From Styela clava (taxonomy: Eukaryota; Chordata; Ascidiacea; Stolidobranchia; Styelidae), in the NCBI RefSeq assembly GCF_964204865.1, contig NC_135251.1:9672001-9736000 (forward strand): DNA of 64,000 nucleotides. The letters run 5' to 3'. A program made the translations under genes and the position numbers. The notes beneath the pieces were generated by a model that was given only the letters and a program-made list of their open reading frames with translations, did no database searches and had not been told where the DNA came from. Numbering within the stretch: the first letter of the stretch is position 1; every line of letters begins with the position of its first letter. Shown here piece by piece: positions 14,502 to 27,675 of this stretch.

Positions 14502-16617
14502 AGTACATTGAATGTAATTTGAAAACTATGAAACAGTGAAAACTTCGAGTTTTGAAATACTTTGAAAATTATTGAGCGTCATTGTATTCGTAGTCTTTCA
14601 TCAATATGATGTAGCGAGATTGATTATTTTTAAAAGATCTTCAGTGACCATAGATATGGCAATAAACTATAATAAAAGCCATTGATTCTATCTGCATATT
14701 TACATGCAGAACTATTTTCTTATTTGAAGTTCTCAGAGCTATTTGAAAAATTCTTCAAAATTATAATTTGCGAAATTGTTCAATGAGATGGAACTCGGTT
14801 TGTTGTTAAACATTCTTGCATCCAATGAAAGAACATCAAAAGTGCAAAATGTTCATAATATTTCTCCGGCACAACTAGTTCTATGTAACTAAAAAGATAA
14901 ATGAATAAATAAAGTTTAATTATATTTTATACAATATCAAAGATAGAGTTTTAACCCAACAATAACATATGCTGGTATGTTTCGGAAGAAATAATATAAT
15001 ATTTTGGTATTTTATTTTGTTGATATATACCCGGGCAGATGCATTTTTTGCAGTTTTGACGTATATCCCACAGTTTTTACAAATAAAAGTATACACAAAT
15101 CAAATTATATTTTGACTGACTTGAAGTCAATATATTGATATTTTTTTCAAAATCTGGCAAACATAAGCAATGCACGATATCTCCAATATTTCTGACTAGT
15201 TTATACTGTAAGAAGGTAAATCGTAGTTATTACGATGACTTACAAATATAGGTTTTCTTCAAAACAAATTATCCACCATCAAATAAAATCTCCGCTTATC
15301 TTTTTCGTGTTTGTTTCACTATATTTTTAATTTTCAGAATATTTTTTTTTCTAATGAAATAAATATACAGATAAAGTGCTTTTGTAGTAGTAAGTGTACC
15401 AGGTTAAGGTTGGGCCATAATTTCAGGTACAAATACTATACGGTATTCACTTGGCTAATCCCGGAACTCATAATATACCTAAGGAAATATATAAGGAAAA
15501 TTGGAAAAAAATAATGGCGTACACATACTAAGTTGCGGTGTCCGCCATATTGGTGCACATACTTCTTGAGCGCCAATTATTGTGATCATGTCAATTATTT
15601 CAATTCATTTTGGAATGGATATTAATAAATATTTTTGAAAGCAGATGATAAGTTATATTCTACATTCGTAATGTAAAGTTTTCATACTTGCTGTGAAGTT
15701 TTTCATTCTGAAAAAGTATGTACACCGTGTACAACTCTATACAACCCGTCAATATCAGGTAAGAAGCATTGCCTTTCTAACTTGTCACATCCCAATAAAT
15801 TTTATACCGAGAAGCCATATTATAAGTGTGGATATACAGTAAATGTGTTCAAATATTCTAAATTGTATTTACAGCAATATTAAACAGATTTAGCTGAACT
15901 TCTGTTAAAAGTTCAAAAATATTCCAATAAATATATATAAATTAAATCTCTTGGTCAAGCTAACCCGTAACACATCTGATCTATTGAATTTCCATAAAAA
16001 TTGAACAATAATAATACCGTAACAACCATAAAAATGTATATAGCTTCAAAGAATAATTTTTTTTTTAAGTAAACCGTCGAAGTGGGGCATGATATAAATA
16101 ATCTCATTTTATAGAATTATATTAACTTTATCTATATATATGAATAATATTTTCTATTCGAGATGGAGATTTTATAACTAGTATTACAAATATTTAGGAA
16201 TGAGGACTAAAAATATATACTAGTGTCCACCTTGTCTACAAAATTTAAAATAATTATCAAATACAAGATCGAATCTGATTATCTTAAACTATATTTTTGA
16301 TTTTTTTATATAAAAAATTATTACAGTATTTTCACATCAGCAAAACAAAATAATTATATTGTCAATCTTTGAAAATGTGCTGACATTTTAAAGAAGCCTT
16401 GACGACCATTTGCCAGTTTTGTAAACAAAGTGATTTCTACAAGCATATGAGCCAAACTTATTTAGATTTCACATTTGCACGGTGATGTCAAAAAAAATCA
16501 AAATGAATTATTAAACAATCTTTAGTTTAAATGGAATAAAACAACTTCTTGAGACTAAAAGCAGGATTTATTCTCAAATTAATGCGTTTTAATTACCTTA
16601 AGTAGTATACTATAGAC

Positions 16618-17240
16618 CTGTCGTCCAAACCGTGGCCCGCGGGTCACATGTGGCCTGCGCGGTATTATTCGAAGCACAAGCCACTATTGAAACATCCAAT
16701 ATAAAAATTATTCCTCGTCGTCCAAGCGCACGAGAAGAACCACTCAGCTATTGAAAGTTTTTTTAGGTCTCTTTGCGAGCGTTCTCGATGTAAAGAGATA
16801 TTTGAATTTATTTTTATCGTCTGCCATGTATTTCAATATGTTTTCCTGCCTTTTTTTCTGTGAAGCTTGAAGAGGCAGTTTTTATGATCTCAATATTTGA
16901 CCGGACTTACTTGTGCAAGCAACTTTTTTCACAGATGAACCATGTCAAATCCCCTGTGATATCACTAATTTCTGACAGTAATAGGGAAAATTCGCTTCGC
17001 ATTGCTACATCGTTCATCGTACGAATATTAACAAACTTGTTGGATAAAAGAAGTGCCATACTTCACATTGAAATATCTATGTGTACTAAAAACTTTTGAC
17101 TTTACTGTATCTTCGTATTTTCATTGTTCTCATAATTTTGTGAGTAATGAAAACTAGAACATAACTACCATGTAATGTGGCCCGCGCAATCATTCGTAAA
17201 CTACATGTGGCCCTTCGGCTATAAAGACGGGACAACTCTG
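16618..17240 (+). mobile_element. hAT-superfamily element, internally deleted
   Basis: A 623-bp insertion flanked by the exact 8-bp duplication CTATAGAC (16610-16617 and 17241-17248), as expected for hAT transposition. Both ends carry 'GTGGCCC' motifs, and the termini (CTGTCGTCC... and ...GGGACAACTCTG) form imperfect inverted repeats. A remnant of the transposase C-terminus lies inside. The homologous spacers of U3-U5 lack it. Confidence 0.75.
16860..17099 (+). pseudogene. hAT transposase C-terminal fragment
   Basis: An open frame of about 79 codons containing Y-L-C-K-Q-L-F-S-Q-M followed by N-S-L-R-I-A-T-S. It matches the pattern of the hAT C-terminal dimerisation region (Y-L-C-E-x-x-F-S-x-M ... 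L-R-I-A). The catalytic and DNA-binding regions are absent, so this is a relic inside a deletion derivative and not a functional transposase. Confidence 0.55.
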
Positions 17241-18215
17241 CTATAGACTGTTATTCACTGTCTAACCTATATTACAAACTACCTCATGCACTTTAATTAT
17301 GTTTCAATTTACAAATACTATGATTGAATAAGGCAATAAAACGGGTGTGTCAATGTCAAATATTTTATAAAGAGTACCAAAATCATATTTCACATTATTA
17401 CAAAACGTTTGCCACAAAGGGGGATGTAAAAGTATATTTTTACAAAATAGCTCTGTTTCAAAACATGTGTTAATAAATAAACCTAAGCGAATAGTTCTAT
17501 TTCTTGTTTTTATATATTTTCCTTCATCACAAAAGCTGGTATTTTTGTTCACAATATATATGTAGAGATACATATAAGTTTTCAAACTGCATTTGTCATG
17601 AAACATTGCATTCAATCCATTTTACAAATTAATATTTTGAAAAAAAGAAATAGAAAAACTCACAAGAACTATATTCTCATTATTAATGTGGATATGCCTG
17701 GAGAAAGTGAACACATTTTGTGTACAATAAGTTAGGATTGTATAAGGATTTCTAAAATATTTGAAAATACAGATTTTATTCCAGAGATTGTGAGTATTTG
17801 ACAACAATTTTGCTGATGGCTAATAACATTGCATAATAGTGGATAAAGTATCTAGATTACATTTTTGTATGAATAGGTGATAGTTCTTAAACTTCAACTT
17901 AGCATTGTTATTAATTAAGCTTCAACCGTTCAATAGAGGAAATACAAGAAACTAAAAATAGAACTGTGCTGAAACAAAATGTTTCTCAGTTTCTAACGTT
18001 CAGTTCATCACAAAAATAATAGTATAATATTCAGATTAGCACACTTGTGAAGTTACATGAGTTCTAGTAGAATAACATATAAGCAAAACGATGTAATTAA
18101 AACCAATATAGCAAAACAATCATTTTTTTTGTCTACAAGACACTCTTATAATTCAATGCCGACAAAATGTTTTATGATTTGCATTTGTGAATGACGTTCA
18201 GGAAGTTTTGGAGTT

Positions 18216-18221
18216 TTTATT
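18216..18221 (-). promoter_or_regulatory. Polyadenylation signal of receptor B
   Basis: AATAAA on the minus strand about 32 bases after the stop codon. The same placement is seen in C, D and E. Confidence 0.5.
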
Positions 18222-18252
18222 TTCTCGAAACATATGTGTTATCATTGTATTT

Positions 18253-21200
18253 TTATAGTTCTGTATCTTCTTGTACTCGGTCTTCGATTTCGTTTTCATC
18301 TTTAACAATTGTGCGCCTTGGTGATTTATTGCTACTTGAGTCAGCCTTTGTTGTCTTGCCGAGAAACGACATTATCACAGAAAAAGGTTTACTGTTTTTC
18401 ATTAGTCTGAAAACAAATATATATTTGATAAATATAAATAAAAATTTTCCATTAAATTTCATGTTTTTTTTTTATTTCAAAGTTAATCAATCGCTGGGTA
18501 GTTGTAAAGCTCAAATAACAAATATCACTTTCAAAATTTTCAAACAAATTGATGCATCCCTTTGCTACATCAGATGAATGTTAAATTTTAAGCCTTAATT
18601 TGAAATGCATTCAACTTACCTTAATTGAGTCTTAAATCTTGCAGCGATGAAATAGACGTATGGATTAATGGCAGAGTTCGAATAAGCCACAAGGGAAACT
18701 GCGTAGAAGATTTTGCTACAGAAGTCACTCTGTTAAATATAAATCAGAGAATATAAAAAGCACATACTGAAGACGTTTTTAAGAAGAAAACAACGAGCAA
18801 GTTCATACCATAAACTAGCTATTAAAAAAGTGAACAATTTTAATATTCTTCGAGTGAACAACAATATATATGTGGCCTATTGGTCATTTGAATGACTTAA
18901 TTTGTAAAAATCGAAAGATCTGTGCAAGCAATTGTATAATTATGAGGAAGTGTTGGTTTTAGGATAATTTTTATGAGTTTTCATTATTATTATAGAATAG
19001 TTATTATAGAATAGTTTCAACAAGCAGTTACTCACAGTTCCTGAAATTCCTGTCAGTTTTGCTATTTGAACAGAGTGATATGGGAGCCAACAGACTGCAA
19101 ACACGATGACTAGTATTGCGCACATGATAACCACTCTATCGGTGTCTTTATCATGTTTTGTTTTTCTACTCAATGCGTCCCCTCGAAATCGCTTTTTGTG
19201 TAAATGAACAATGATCAGAATGTAACAAGCTGCGATAATCTGTAATATCATGAAGTATAATTAATATCGTTATCAGAATGGCATAATTTCTTTCCACGAA
19301 AGAGAAGAATATTATAGTGTAACTTTTTCAGATAAAACAATATAAAACTAAATCAAACATCGAATATTGTTTATTATATCTTATGTTATCAATATTTTTC
19401 ATTATAATGCTATTTTGTTCAAGCATCCTTGTGGAAACGTAAACATACGGGCCCCAATTAGGAGGTATAGTAAGAAGCTTATTAACAATTAATAGCTCAT
19501 AAAATAATAACTCTCAAATCTAATGTGTCAGCTACAATTAATTTTGAAAATCAAATCCGCAAGTAACGTTCAATTAAATTATATAGTGACCCAATAAATT
19601 ACAATGTTTTGTGCTATAAAATTATTACTTCTAAATCTGAGGGAAATTTAATTAACAAAATGATTCCCAAATTAAATTACCCAAACCGAAATAATGCATA
19701 TAAGTTAATATATAAGATAATAGGAAGTTTTAAAGATATAATTGGCATCGTTCAATTGATCAATCGACATTTATTTTCATGCATGGCCGAGCGTGTATCT
19801 TCTATGCTTTTACCAACTGCCTGTAACTGTTATTTATTAATTGGCAAAGATACAAATATTTAATAGACCAGAATATTGGGTCAATTATAGGTTATTGGAC
19901 TAATTATGTTATTGTCTTATTATGCAAAATATCGCTCAAAATAACTAGTAAATATGAAGCGAAGGGTACAACTTTCATCAGTACAACTTAAAACTCACCA
20001 TGAAAGGGACGATGAACATCACGATAAAATTAAAATAGAGAAATCCAATAAATCCCAGGTTATATTTGTTATATTGACACCCTGGATTAGGAGTTTCACC
20101 CGACTCATCGCTTTCTGATAAGGTTTCTCCTGGGTAATCACTATAAAAAGATAAGTTTAAGATAATTAAACTTAAGATAGATAAGTTCTGAGTGCGATAT
20201 AAGTCAACTCTATGAAATATATAAATTTATTAAGAAGGCTTTGTGAACAAAAAGAATGTATTTCTGTTAATTAATTTGAGATCAACGCTTGTAGAAACAC
20301 GTTCAAATGATAGGCACAAATCAGAAACTTCGAAAAACGATGATAGCAAGAATGAAATCAATCATTCGTGAAAAAATAAGAATAGTACACATTATCATCT
20401 GGCGGCGAACAGGCAGGCGATTTCTCCTTGTTGGTCATGTCTTTCATACATTCGTCGTAACCGTACCCTGATCCAGAATCATTGTCGGGATGGTAATCTT
20501 CCAAGCAAATATCGTGAGCTTCCATATCGAGACCATACTCGGGGAATTGCAGTCTAAAAATGATGGTTCTTATGGGTCTGGCAGTAAGAAACGTGAAATT
20601 TGATGTTATTCAAAAGTTCGACCCTCTGATCTTCCTGGCATTTAACATCAAAAATGAATATATAGTGACCAATCTTTAATCAACGACATTAAAAAATCGA
20701 CATAATATATATCAAAATAAACATATACATGGGGAAATTTGAATATTTATTTCCGGTAAATAGATGATGATATATGATGAGATGTTTTGAAATATGGTAA
20801 TACCTGTGTTTTAGCAAAAATTATTTATCTTCACATACGCAAAAAAAATAAAATTTAAAAGTTTCTCACGCGCATCTACAAAAAGGTTCACGTCCTCGTT
20901 TTGTGCTGTACATCATAATAGGTGTACATATCAATATAGCAACTGTCCATACAATAGCAGTAATAATATAAGCTGCTTTTGTAGTTCGTAATTTTTGCAA
21001 CCGGTCTGAGAATGCGTGACACACTGCAATGTAACGATCCAAAGCCATCACCTAAATGCACAGAGATATTTTAAGTGTTAGAATTGTATTTTAACTAGCA
21101 TTAATTCATTGGCAAAATAGATTCGGATTTGATACGAAAACAAAAATAATGCAAGAACCCTATTCATTTTTATTCCAAAATCTGAATTAGCCCTAAAATT

Positions 21201-23861
21201 CGAACTATCCTGCCTAATCATTTGAAAAACATTAATTAATAAAAAATCCGCCGTGTGATCAACATTGAAATCAAATCATGTTATGGTATTATATTATGAC
21301 TTACAACGATACAGTTTATAGAACAAACAAATACAGAAATATATACGTAATATGGACTTGTTAATAATTACACACACTAGAAAATCCTACGAAATTTTCT
21401 CTATACATGATTGCATCAATCATAAAAAATGGTTTCGTATAACCTATAGAGGCAATTCTCAGGAAATGTTTGCACGTGTTTGTGTAATAGTTGGACCGCG
21501 ACCCCTATATATTGCCATTGTAATAGCAAAGTATTTGTTATTATCTTTTTCCGAAATTGACGTTCGTATCCTCGGTCATTATGGTCCAGAGACCATCTTT
21601 TGATCTGGGTTTCAAAGCTGTACCTATTTGACTTATAATTTTAGGTAGGGTCCTGTGTCAATTTTTACATTCAACTGTCAAATTAATCTCTGAATATGAC
21701 GTAAACTAATTTGGTTTTACTGGGGCAATATGCGACTAATCATTTTCATGTAATTACTCAAAATCAAAAATCTATCCTTTCAAATTCTACGGGTGCTAGG
21801 TAGTAATCAATTAATTTGAAGTACGCATTACTTTATTTTATGTTTCCTCTGTATCAATCATGCTTTGTTTGTAAAATGTAGCCTTACGAATTGCAATAAG
21901 GATTTTATCAGCTTTTTTTGTCGATAACCCATCAGTCACATTTACCACATAACACCAAGCGTGAGTGATACAGGTCCACGCAACTTAATATATGAAATTG
22001 CAATACAAAATAGTATCGGTGCTAACACTACTTTACTTTTTTACTAAGATAACCAAATGAAATAAAAAATAATTTACCGTGAGGAAAGAAATTGAACTAT
22101 AATAGTTTATGATTAAAACAGTTTCTTTTGCTTTGCACATCCCATCTGGAAATATCCATGCGTTGTTAACATCTTCAACAACTTGGAACGGGAGAGTCAA
22201 AAGAAACGCAGAATCAGCAATGGCAAGCTGAAGAATATACCTATAAAAGTGTCATAGGTTAATACTATAATTTTTGAATACAATTACTTTGAAAAAAATT
22301 GTTGTAGGTTTAATTGGCGTGATCGCCCAGTCATTTTAAAGGTCCTGAAGTATATCTTTTGAAATCCGCGCATGCTTGCACATGTATCTGTTAGATGCAG
22401 AGGCGTGAGGATAAGCGTAGTATAATGAAATATACAATATTTTTATGAAGACCTCGTTGATGACGTAGTTAATATTAGAAAACATTGAGTACGTGTTGAA
22501 AAGCGTTAATTTTTATTTAGACATAAACCAAAATTACCATGTAAGGTCTGAAAGTAATATATCACTTGTTCAAAAATACGCATAGGTCAGATATTATAGA
22601 TTGCTTTCTTTACAATTTAAAACATAAACAAAAGAGATTATCAACGCCATTTTCATCAGCCAAGCATCCACATAAATTGCATTTATCAATGTGTAACTCC
22701 TTTTTTAAATTCAGTTGCACAACATTGTTTATACACAGTCAGTGCCAGAAATCATTGCGCGTATAGCGTAATTCGGAAGTTATAGGTAATGTTAATATAT
22801 TCTAGATCGCGAACACAATTCTAGATTTCCCGGGAAACTGGCGGTAGATTTGGGACAAAACTGGGCATGTATGTCTGAAATGGAGTCCACATAATCCCGA
22901 AAGTCAATAAATTTTGTTGTTGTTTGCATGTCTCATTTGTAAATGCAGTCTGAGTCTGTCTATTCGGAGTAAAAGACGTTTGCAAAATTGCAAAGTCTAC
23001 ATGTTTACAAGTACGAATAGGTCGGATATTTGGTAAGGCTTTCTTTGCAATTCAAAACATAAACAAAAGAGATAATAAACGCCATTTACATCAGTCAATC
23101 GTTTACATAAAATGCTTTTACCAATGTGTTACTCCTTTTTTAAATTCCGTCAGCAACAAAATCATTGCAATCACGATAATGTTCCCCAAAACTCCGACAA
23201 CACAGACAAATATTCTGAAAGCATTTATCGCTAGAAAATCTGGATCCAGTGTATATCCATAGTTTTCATTGATGTGATTGTAATCTAATTTGAAATGTAA
23301 CATTATTTTGTAATAAAACAATGAAAACGAATCAGACTGTTAAAATTAGTATACTTAATGTACTTATTGATATGCCCCTAAAGGTAGCTTAAAATACCTT
23401 AAATAAAATTAAGATAAAAACAATTGATTAAAGAAAACTCTCTTTTTTATACTTCTATAATATAAGTTTATATACTATCGGAGAAGGTGATGGGATTTTT
23501 TTTTACCCAAAAACGTATTTTAAAATTTAAATAGTGTTTTTTGCTAGTGAGGAAACACTAGCGAAGTATTTATTTATCTAGCTATCTTGAGACTTATATA
23601 GTATATTACTATATCATCATTAAATATTCATCATTGTCTCAAAACGTTTTAGCTTGGCAAAGATACGTTTTTGAATATTTATTCAAATATGTGTACAAAT
23701 AGATTGGTATTATTTATGATTTATACTTTTTCAAAAAATCACATATAGATAACTAAACAACAAAATCAATAACAAGGGTTACCTGGATATGTTGTAGCAA
23801 TTTCATAACTGGTAGAAATATTCAATTCAATTGGCTCGGAGTCACCAAACGTCTCTGTCAT
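18253..23861 (-). CDS. Receptor B: class A GPCR, nine exons, 453 aa
   Basis: Minus-strand paralog of receptor A with the same nine-exon plan. Exons in transcript order: 23783-23861, 23122-23284, 22078-22240, 20870-21051, 20389-20553, 19999-20140, 19036-19239, 18620-18729, 18253-18406; total 1362 nt, open throughout. Landmarks: L-A-I-A-D (Asp90), Cys116, D-R-Y at 140-142, C-W-L-P at 348-351, N-P-Y-V-Y at 388-392. The N-terminus has an N-I-S sequon. Exon 5 gives most of a long acidic ECL2 with L-E-D-Y-H-P-D-N-D and Y-G-Y-D-E-C, plausible tyrosine-sulfation contexts. It ends D-T-E-L, class I PDZ-ligand-like. It faces receptor A tail to tail; a piggyBac insertion lies about 340 bp upstream of the start. 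Ligand unknown. Confidence 0.85.
22567..22717 (-). repeat. Duplicated exon 2 3' end inside intron 2 of receptor B
   Basis: This segment repeats 22990-23153, which includes the 3' end of exon 2. On the minus strand it still reads E-F-K-K-G-V-T-H, but the following donor is ATAAATG instead of GTAA. It is a decayed partial exon within the intron; equivalents exist in C and D. Confidence 0.5.
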
Positions 23862-24198
23862 TTTATTAGCAAGTTAGTAAAATATATATGTTACAAATAT
23901 ATTCTTCAAAAAATAAATACACGCAACCATTAAACCATTCGTCAAAACATACGAATCATTGCACTGTCAAAAGACAAAAAATATAGTTCAACGCAACTTC
24001 CGTTATTTTTCAAATTTCTGAGTGCAAACTGAAGGAGTTCATTTTAAGAAATTGAGACCGGGGTCACAAATAATTTATTAGCTACCATTCTGTACAAAAC
24101 AAATATAAATATTTATCATATCTGAGAAATTTGTTTAATCATATTATATCGAAGGCTGGTAAACTCGAATACGGAATAACAACTTCATATCGACAACT
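23862..24198. other. 5' flank of receptor B
   Basis: AT-rich upstream DNA homologous to the flanks of C, D and E, ending at the TTAA target of the piggyBac insertion. An AT-rich tract (TATATAT-like) just before the start codon is conserved among paralogs, but it lies too close to the ATG to call a TATA box. Confidence 0.45.
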
Positions 24199-24918
24199 TT
24201 AACCACTTAACGACGACGGGGTCGTTTTCGGGACATTGACTTTATTGCACCCCATAGTACGAACCAGGATAGCTAGAGAGAAAGCGGCGATTGTCCCGAA
24301 ATCGTCTGTACCCACTCTCTCGTTTGAGCATATTTAGCGCCACCAAATGTTTCATATTTTGTGGTCAGCCATCTTTGTTTACATTGATGTCGGTTGAAAT
24401 GTGATGTCTGTAGCAGTCGGATTTCGTCGTCTTTTTTGGGGTATAAAGCTTTACCCCAGAGAGTCGAAAAAAATCACAGTAAGAGGCCGTTATGTGTACT
24501 TTCATTTGGTGAAAAGAGTTTTGCCTAACAATTAGTTGTTTACTGCTGACGCCAGTTTTCCCAACTGTCACTAAATCGTCCCATCCGTCCATGTTTTGCA
24601 GTTTAAGTTGTCTTTCATAAACCAAGACACTTGAAATTGAAGAGCAGAAATAGGAACATAATCTAATATGTTTTAAGTATGTGTAACTCTGTTATCGAAA
24701 TTTATATATAGTGAAGTTTAATTAGTTAAAATAATGTCTTTCCCTCTAAACCTGATAATATTTTGATCAAGTTTTGCTTCTGATGTTGACTGGCTAAAGC
24801 CTAAAGTAATGATAATATTTTGATCAAGATTTGCTTCTGATATTGACTGGCTAAAGTAATATGCAGGAATTTCTTCAAATTGTTTAGTGGTAGAAGTAAT
24901 TTATTCAAATAATGAAAA

Positions 24919-26747
24919 ATGGATGAGAAGGAGAATTGGAGAATTCGTATTCCACCTAGTGGGGATGTTAGCGAAGACAGTGACTGCAGCAGTAGCGAAG
25001 ATGAATATGTACCACCGAAAAAGATTAGAGACTATGCCTTGTTGTCAGAAAGTTCAGATGACGAAGCTGCTAGTCAGGATATATCCATTGACCAGGGAGG
25101 AGAAAGTGATCAGGAAGCAAGAGGGTCAGGCGAGATGTCAGTTTCTTCCGTGGTTGAAGTCGAGGTGTGTATTGGAATCAATATCCCACGTAGGAAGCCC
25201 GTATGGAGGATTGTACAGGAAAGTGACCCAGAATCAGCACGAGAGCTGCCTGCATGGAAAGGCCGTGAGTATGAATCGGAAACAGTGCGAGCACCAATTG
25301 AATATTTCAAATATTTTTTTGACTCGGATGTAATGCACCAAATAGTTGCGGAAACCAATATCTATGCGAGCCAAAGCGATCCCTCCAAACAACTAAACCT
25401 TACAATTCCAGAAATGGAGAAGTTTCTTGGTTGTGTCGTTTACATGTCTATTTTTCGTCTACCGAGAACACGCATGTTTTGGGCTGTGGAAACAAAGGTT
25501 AACTGCGTTGCCGATGTAATGACCCGTGATCGATGGGAAAGAATAAAAAAGATGCTCCATTTCAATAACAACGATTTACTTCATGGCGATTCTGATGTTC
25601 AACAAAATCGATTGTTTAAAATCAGACCCCCGTTAGAAATGCTTAAAGCAAAATTCAAACCACTGCATCAAGAGCAAGTTTTATGTATCGACGAGCAGAT
25701 GGTTCCGTTTACTGGGAGGTCAGGGCTGAAACAATATCTTCCCAAAAAGCCCCACAAATGGGGTATAAAATTTTTATGTTGTGTGGAACAGATGGTTTGG
25801 TACACAACTTTGAAATATATACAGGAAAGATACATCCTGTTTCTGGTTACCCTGATCTCGGAGCTAGTGCTAACATAGTCATCAAACTGACCGATAATGT
25901 GGAGAATGATGTAAATCACATACTCTGTTTTGACAATTGGTTTACGTCCATACCTTTGATGTCCGTTCTCGCCAAAAGGAAGATCTATTGTATAGGGACG
26001 GCGAGACAAAATCGGTTATTGGGATGCGAGCTGGAATCTGACAAAGATTTGAAAAATAGAGGACGGGGATGTTATCAGGAAAAGACGTCATGTGTTGAGG
26101 ACACTGAAATAAGAGTTGTGAAGTGGTATGATAAACGAAGTGTAACTATTGCCAGTTCTTTTGCCAGCGCCATGCCCACATCAGAAGTCCGAAGATGGGA
26201 CAACGTCACGAAACAGCACATAATGGTGACTCGTCCTTTTATGGTAGATTTTTATAACCGTAGCATGGGAGGCGTAGACTTGTTAGATGCGCTTATAGCC
26301 TACTATAGAATACGCATTCGGTCAAAAAAGTACTACCTGAGGATCTTCTTCCACCTGGTTGATTTGGCTATTGTAAACAGCTGGATCCTATACAGAAGAG
26401 ATTGTGAGTCCCTGGGAGTTGCGAGTAACAAGCAGCGAGATCTTTTATCGTTTCGAAGTTCGGTGGCAGAATCTCTTTGCAAGCTTGGGAAAATATCGAC
26501 TCCGCTTAAGCGAGGCAGGCCATTGTCTACTACCCCACCACGAATCAGAAGAATAGCTACTCCACATCCCAACAATGAGGTTAGAACCGACGCCACTGGC
26601 CATTGGCCTGTGGTAGAAGCTAAGAGACAGCGATGTCGTTTCCCTGGGTGTGATAGCAAGCCGGTAATCAGATGTACCAAATGCGGAGTATATTTATGTT
26701 TAAACAAAGCCAAAAATTGCTTTGCGTGGTACCATGGCGTATATTAA
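24919..26747 (+). pseudogene. piggyBac transposase with one frameshift
   Basis: DDD-type transposase that would cut and paste the element at TTAA sites. The first frame runs from ATG 24919 (acidic Ser-rich N-terminus, then the catalytic region) and the second carries on to 26747. The three expected aspartates are present: Asp in C-I-D-E-Q (codon at 25690), Asp in F-D-N-W-F (25932) and Asp in G-G-V-D-L-L-D (26277). The C-terminus has a cysteine-rich zinc-binding region (C-R-F-P-G-C, C-T-K-C). The frame changes in the T-run at 25771-25775, after the P-H-K-W-G motif, consistent with loss of one base. It is otherwise full length, so either recently inactivated or affected by a sequencing error in the homopolymer. 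Confidence 0.85.
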
Positions 26748-26859
26748 TGACCAACAGTACGGTCCACTGAACATTTTCTGTTGTCCGATTTCGTTTATTT
26801 TGAATTGAATTTGTTATATTCCCATTCGTATCAGTCGCAATACGTGTGAGTATTGACAC

Positions 26860-26865
26860 AATAAA
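26860..26865 (+). promoter_or_regulatory. Polyadenylation signal of the piggyBac transposase
   Basis: AATAAA about 113 bases after the transposase stop codon, within the element. Confidence 0.35.
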
Positions 26866-27037
26866 TTCATCACGTGGACGAGTGTATCGATTTCGTGACA
26901 AAAATTTTTCTCCCAAATGGGGGGTAAAATAAAAAAAAATAAGTTTGAATTCGTATTCTACGGCCTTGAATTAGCAAATAACCGAAGCGGCGATTTTTTT
27001 CTCTCAGCGGATCATAATTCCGGCATTAAGTGGTTAA

Positions 27038-27675
27038 TTTTCAAGAAGCTAAATATATTATTGATTAAAGTTTTTCCGTTTTGCTGACAATACAAAATTG
27101 ACATTTAAAATAGTAAATTTTATAGTCTCAACTCAAAGTATATATGTATTTGAAAACCTCGAACTGATTATAATTCTATTCTTGTCTATAAGCTGTTATG
27201 AGTTGAAGGCAGAAAATTTAGGTCACATAGCAATAGTATATATTTTATCTCCTAAGTAACCTTAAATAGCAATAACTATCCGATATACCCTCAAGTATTG
27301 ACTTCAAAAGAAGCCATGACTGAAATCAATACAGTATGTTTCGCTTCGATTTGAATTCTCTAGCTCCGTACGTATACGTTCATATCCGAATGTCACGTTT
27401 CAGAAGGTCATTATTAAGATGGCGTATTGTTGCAGCCATTCTTCGCTAAGTCTATAATACAGTCTCATTCTCGATCTCATACTTGTCTCATACTCGGTGA
27501 ATGACTTTACTTAACTTCTCACAATCCTCTAATTCTGAGAAAAGCAGAATTCCCGGGTTTCGATTTTGTGATAATAGTAACAAATTTTGTTCTTTACCTA
27601 TTCACAAATATTTTGTCTTCGTGTTTACATTGCTATAGTTTAACTCAAACTGTGAAACTTGGCCTCTATCGTGTG
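27038..27675. other. Remaining 5' flank of U1
   Basis: Homologous to the distal flanks at 40.2-40.87, 49.4-50.06 and 61.6-62.18 kb. It ends with 'acttggcctctatcg' just before the first orphan exon 9. No gene seen. Confidence 0.5.

Larger units (their letters stand above)
14450..18252. other. Tail-to-tail spacer between receptors A and B
   Basis: AT-rich 3' flanks of two convergent genes. Much of it is homologous to 31265-33373, 41036-43020 and 50247-52411 (for example the 'gagttttaacc' neighbourhood near 14947). It contains a hAT deletion derivative at 16618-17240. I see no other gene. Confidence 0.6.
24203..27033 (+). mobile_element. piggyBac-family DNA transposon
   Basis: A 2831-bp element flanked by TTAA duplications (24199-24202 and 27034-27037). 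Its inverted termini begin CCACTTAACG and, on the other strand, CCACTTAATG. A direct subterminal word 'aagcggcgatt' occurs near both ends (about 24281 and 26985). It carries a near-complete transposase. The homologous flanks near 40.17, 49.38 and 61.61 kb keep the empty site before 'aagaagctaaat', so insertion occurred in U1 only. Confidence 0.9.
14269..27675. repeat. Tandem unit U1 (last exon of A + receptor B + upstream flank)
   Basis: First unit of the array. It runs from the start of receptor A's exon 9, across the tail-to-tail spacer and receptor B, to the 'acttggcctcta' sequence that precedes the first orphan exon 9. It is enlarged relative to U3 and U4 by a piggyBac element and a hAT remnant. 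Confidence 0.75.

Noticed and set aside
25771-25775. Programmed frameshifting in the piggyBac transposase
   Set aside because: There is no established slippery-site arrangement and the shift falls in a conserved catalytic region; a one-base loss in a T-run is simpler.
26333-26713. 126-codon minus-strand open frame
   Set aside because: Antisense shadow of the piggyBac transposase.
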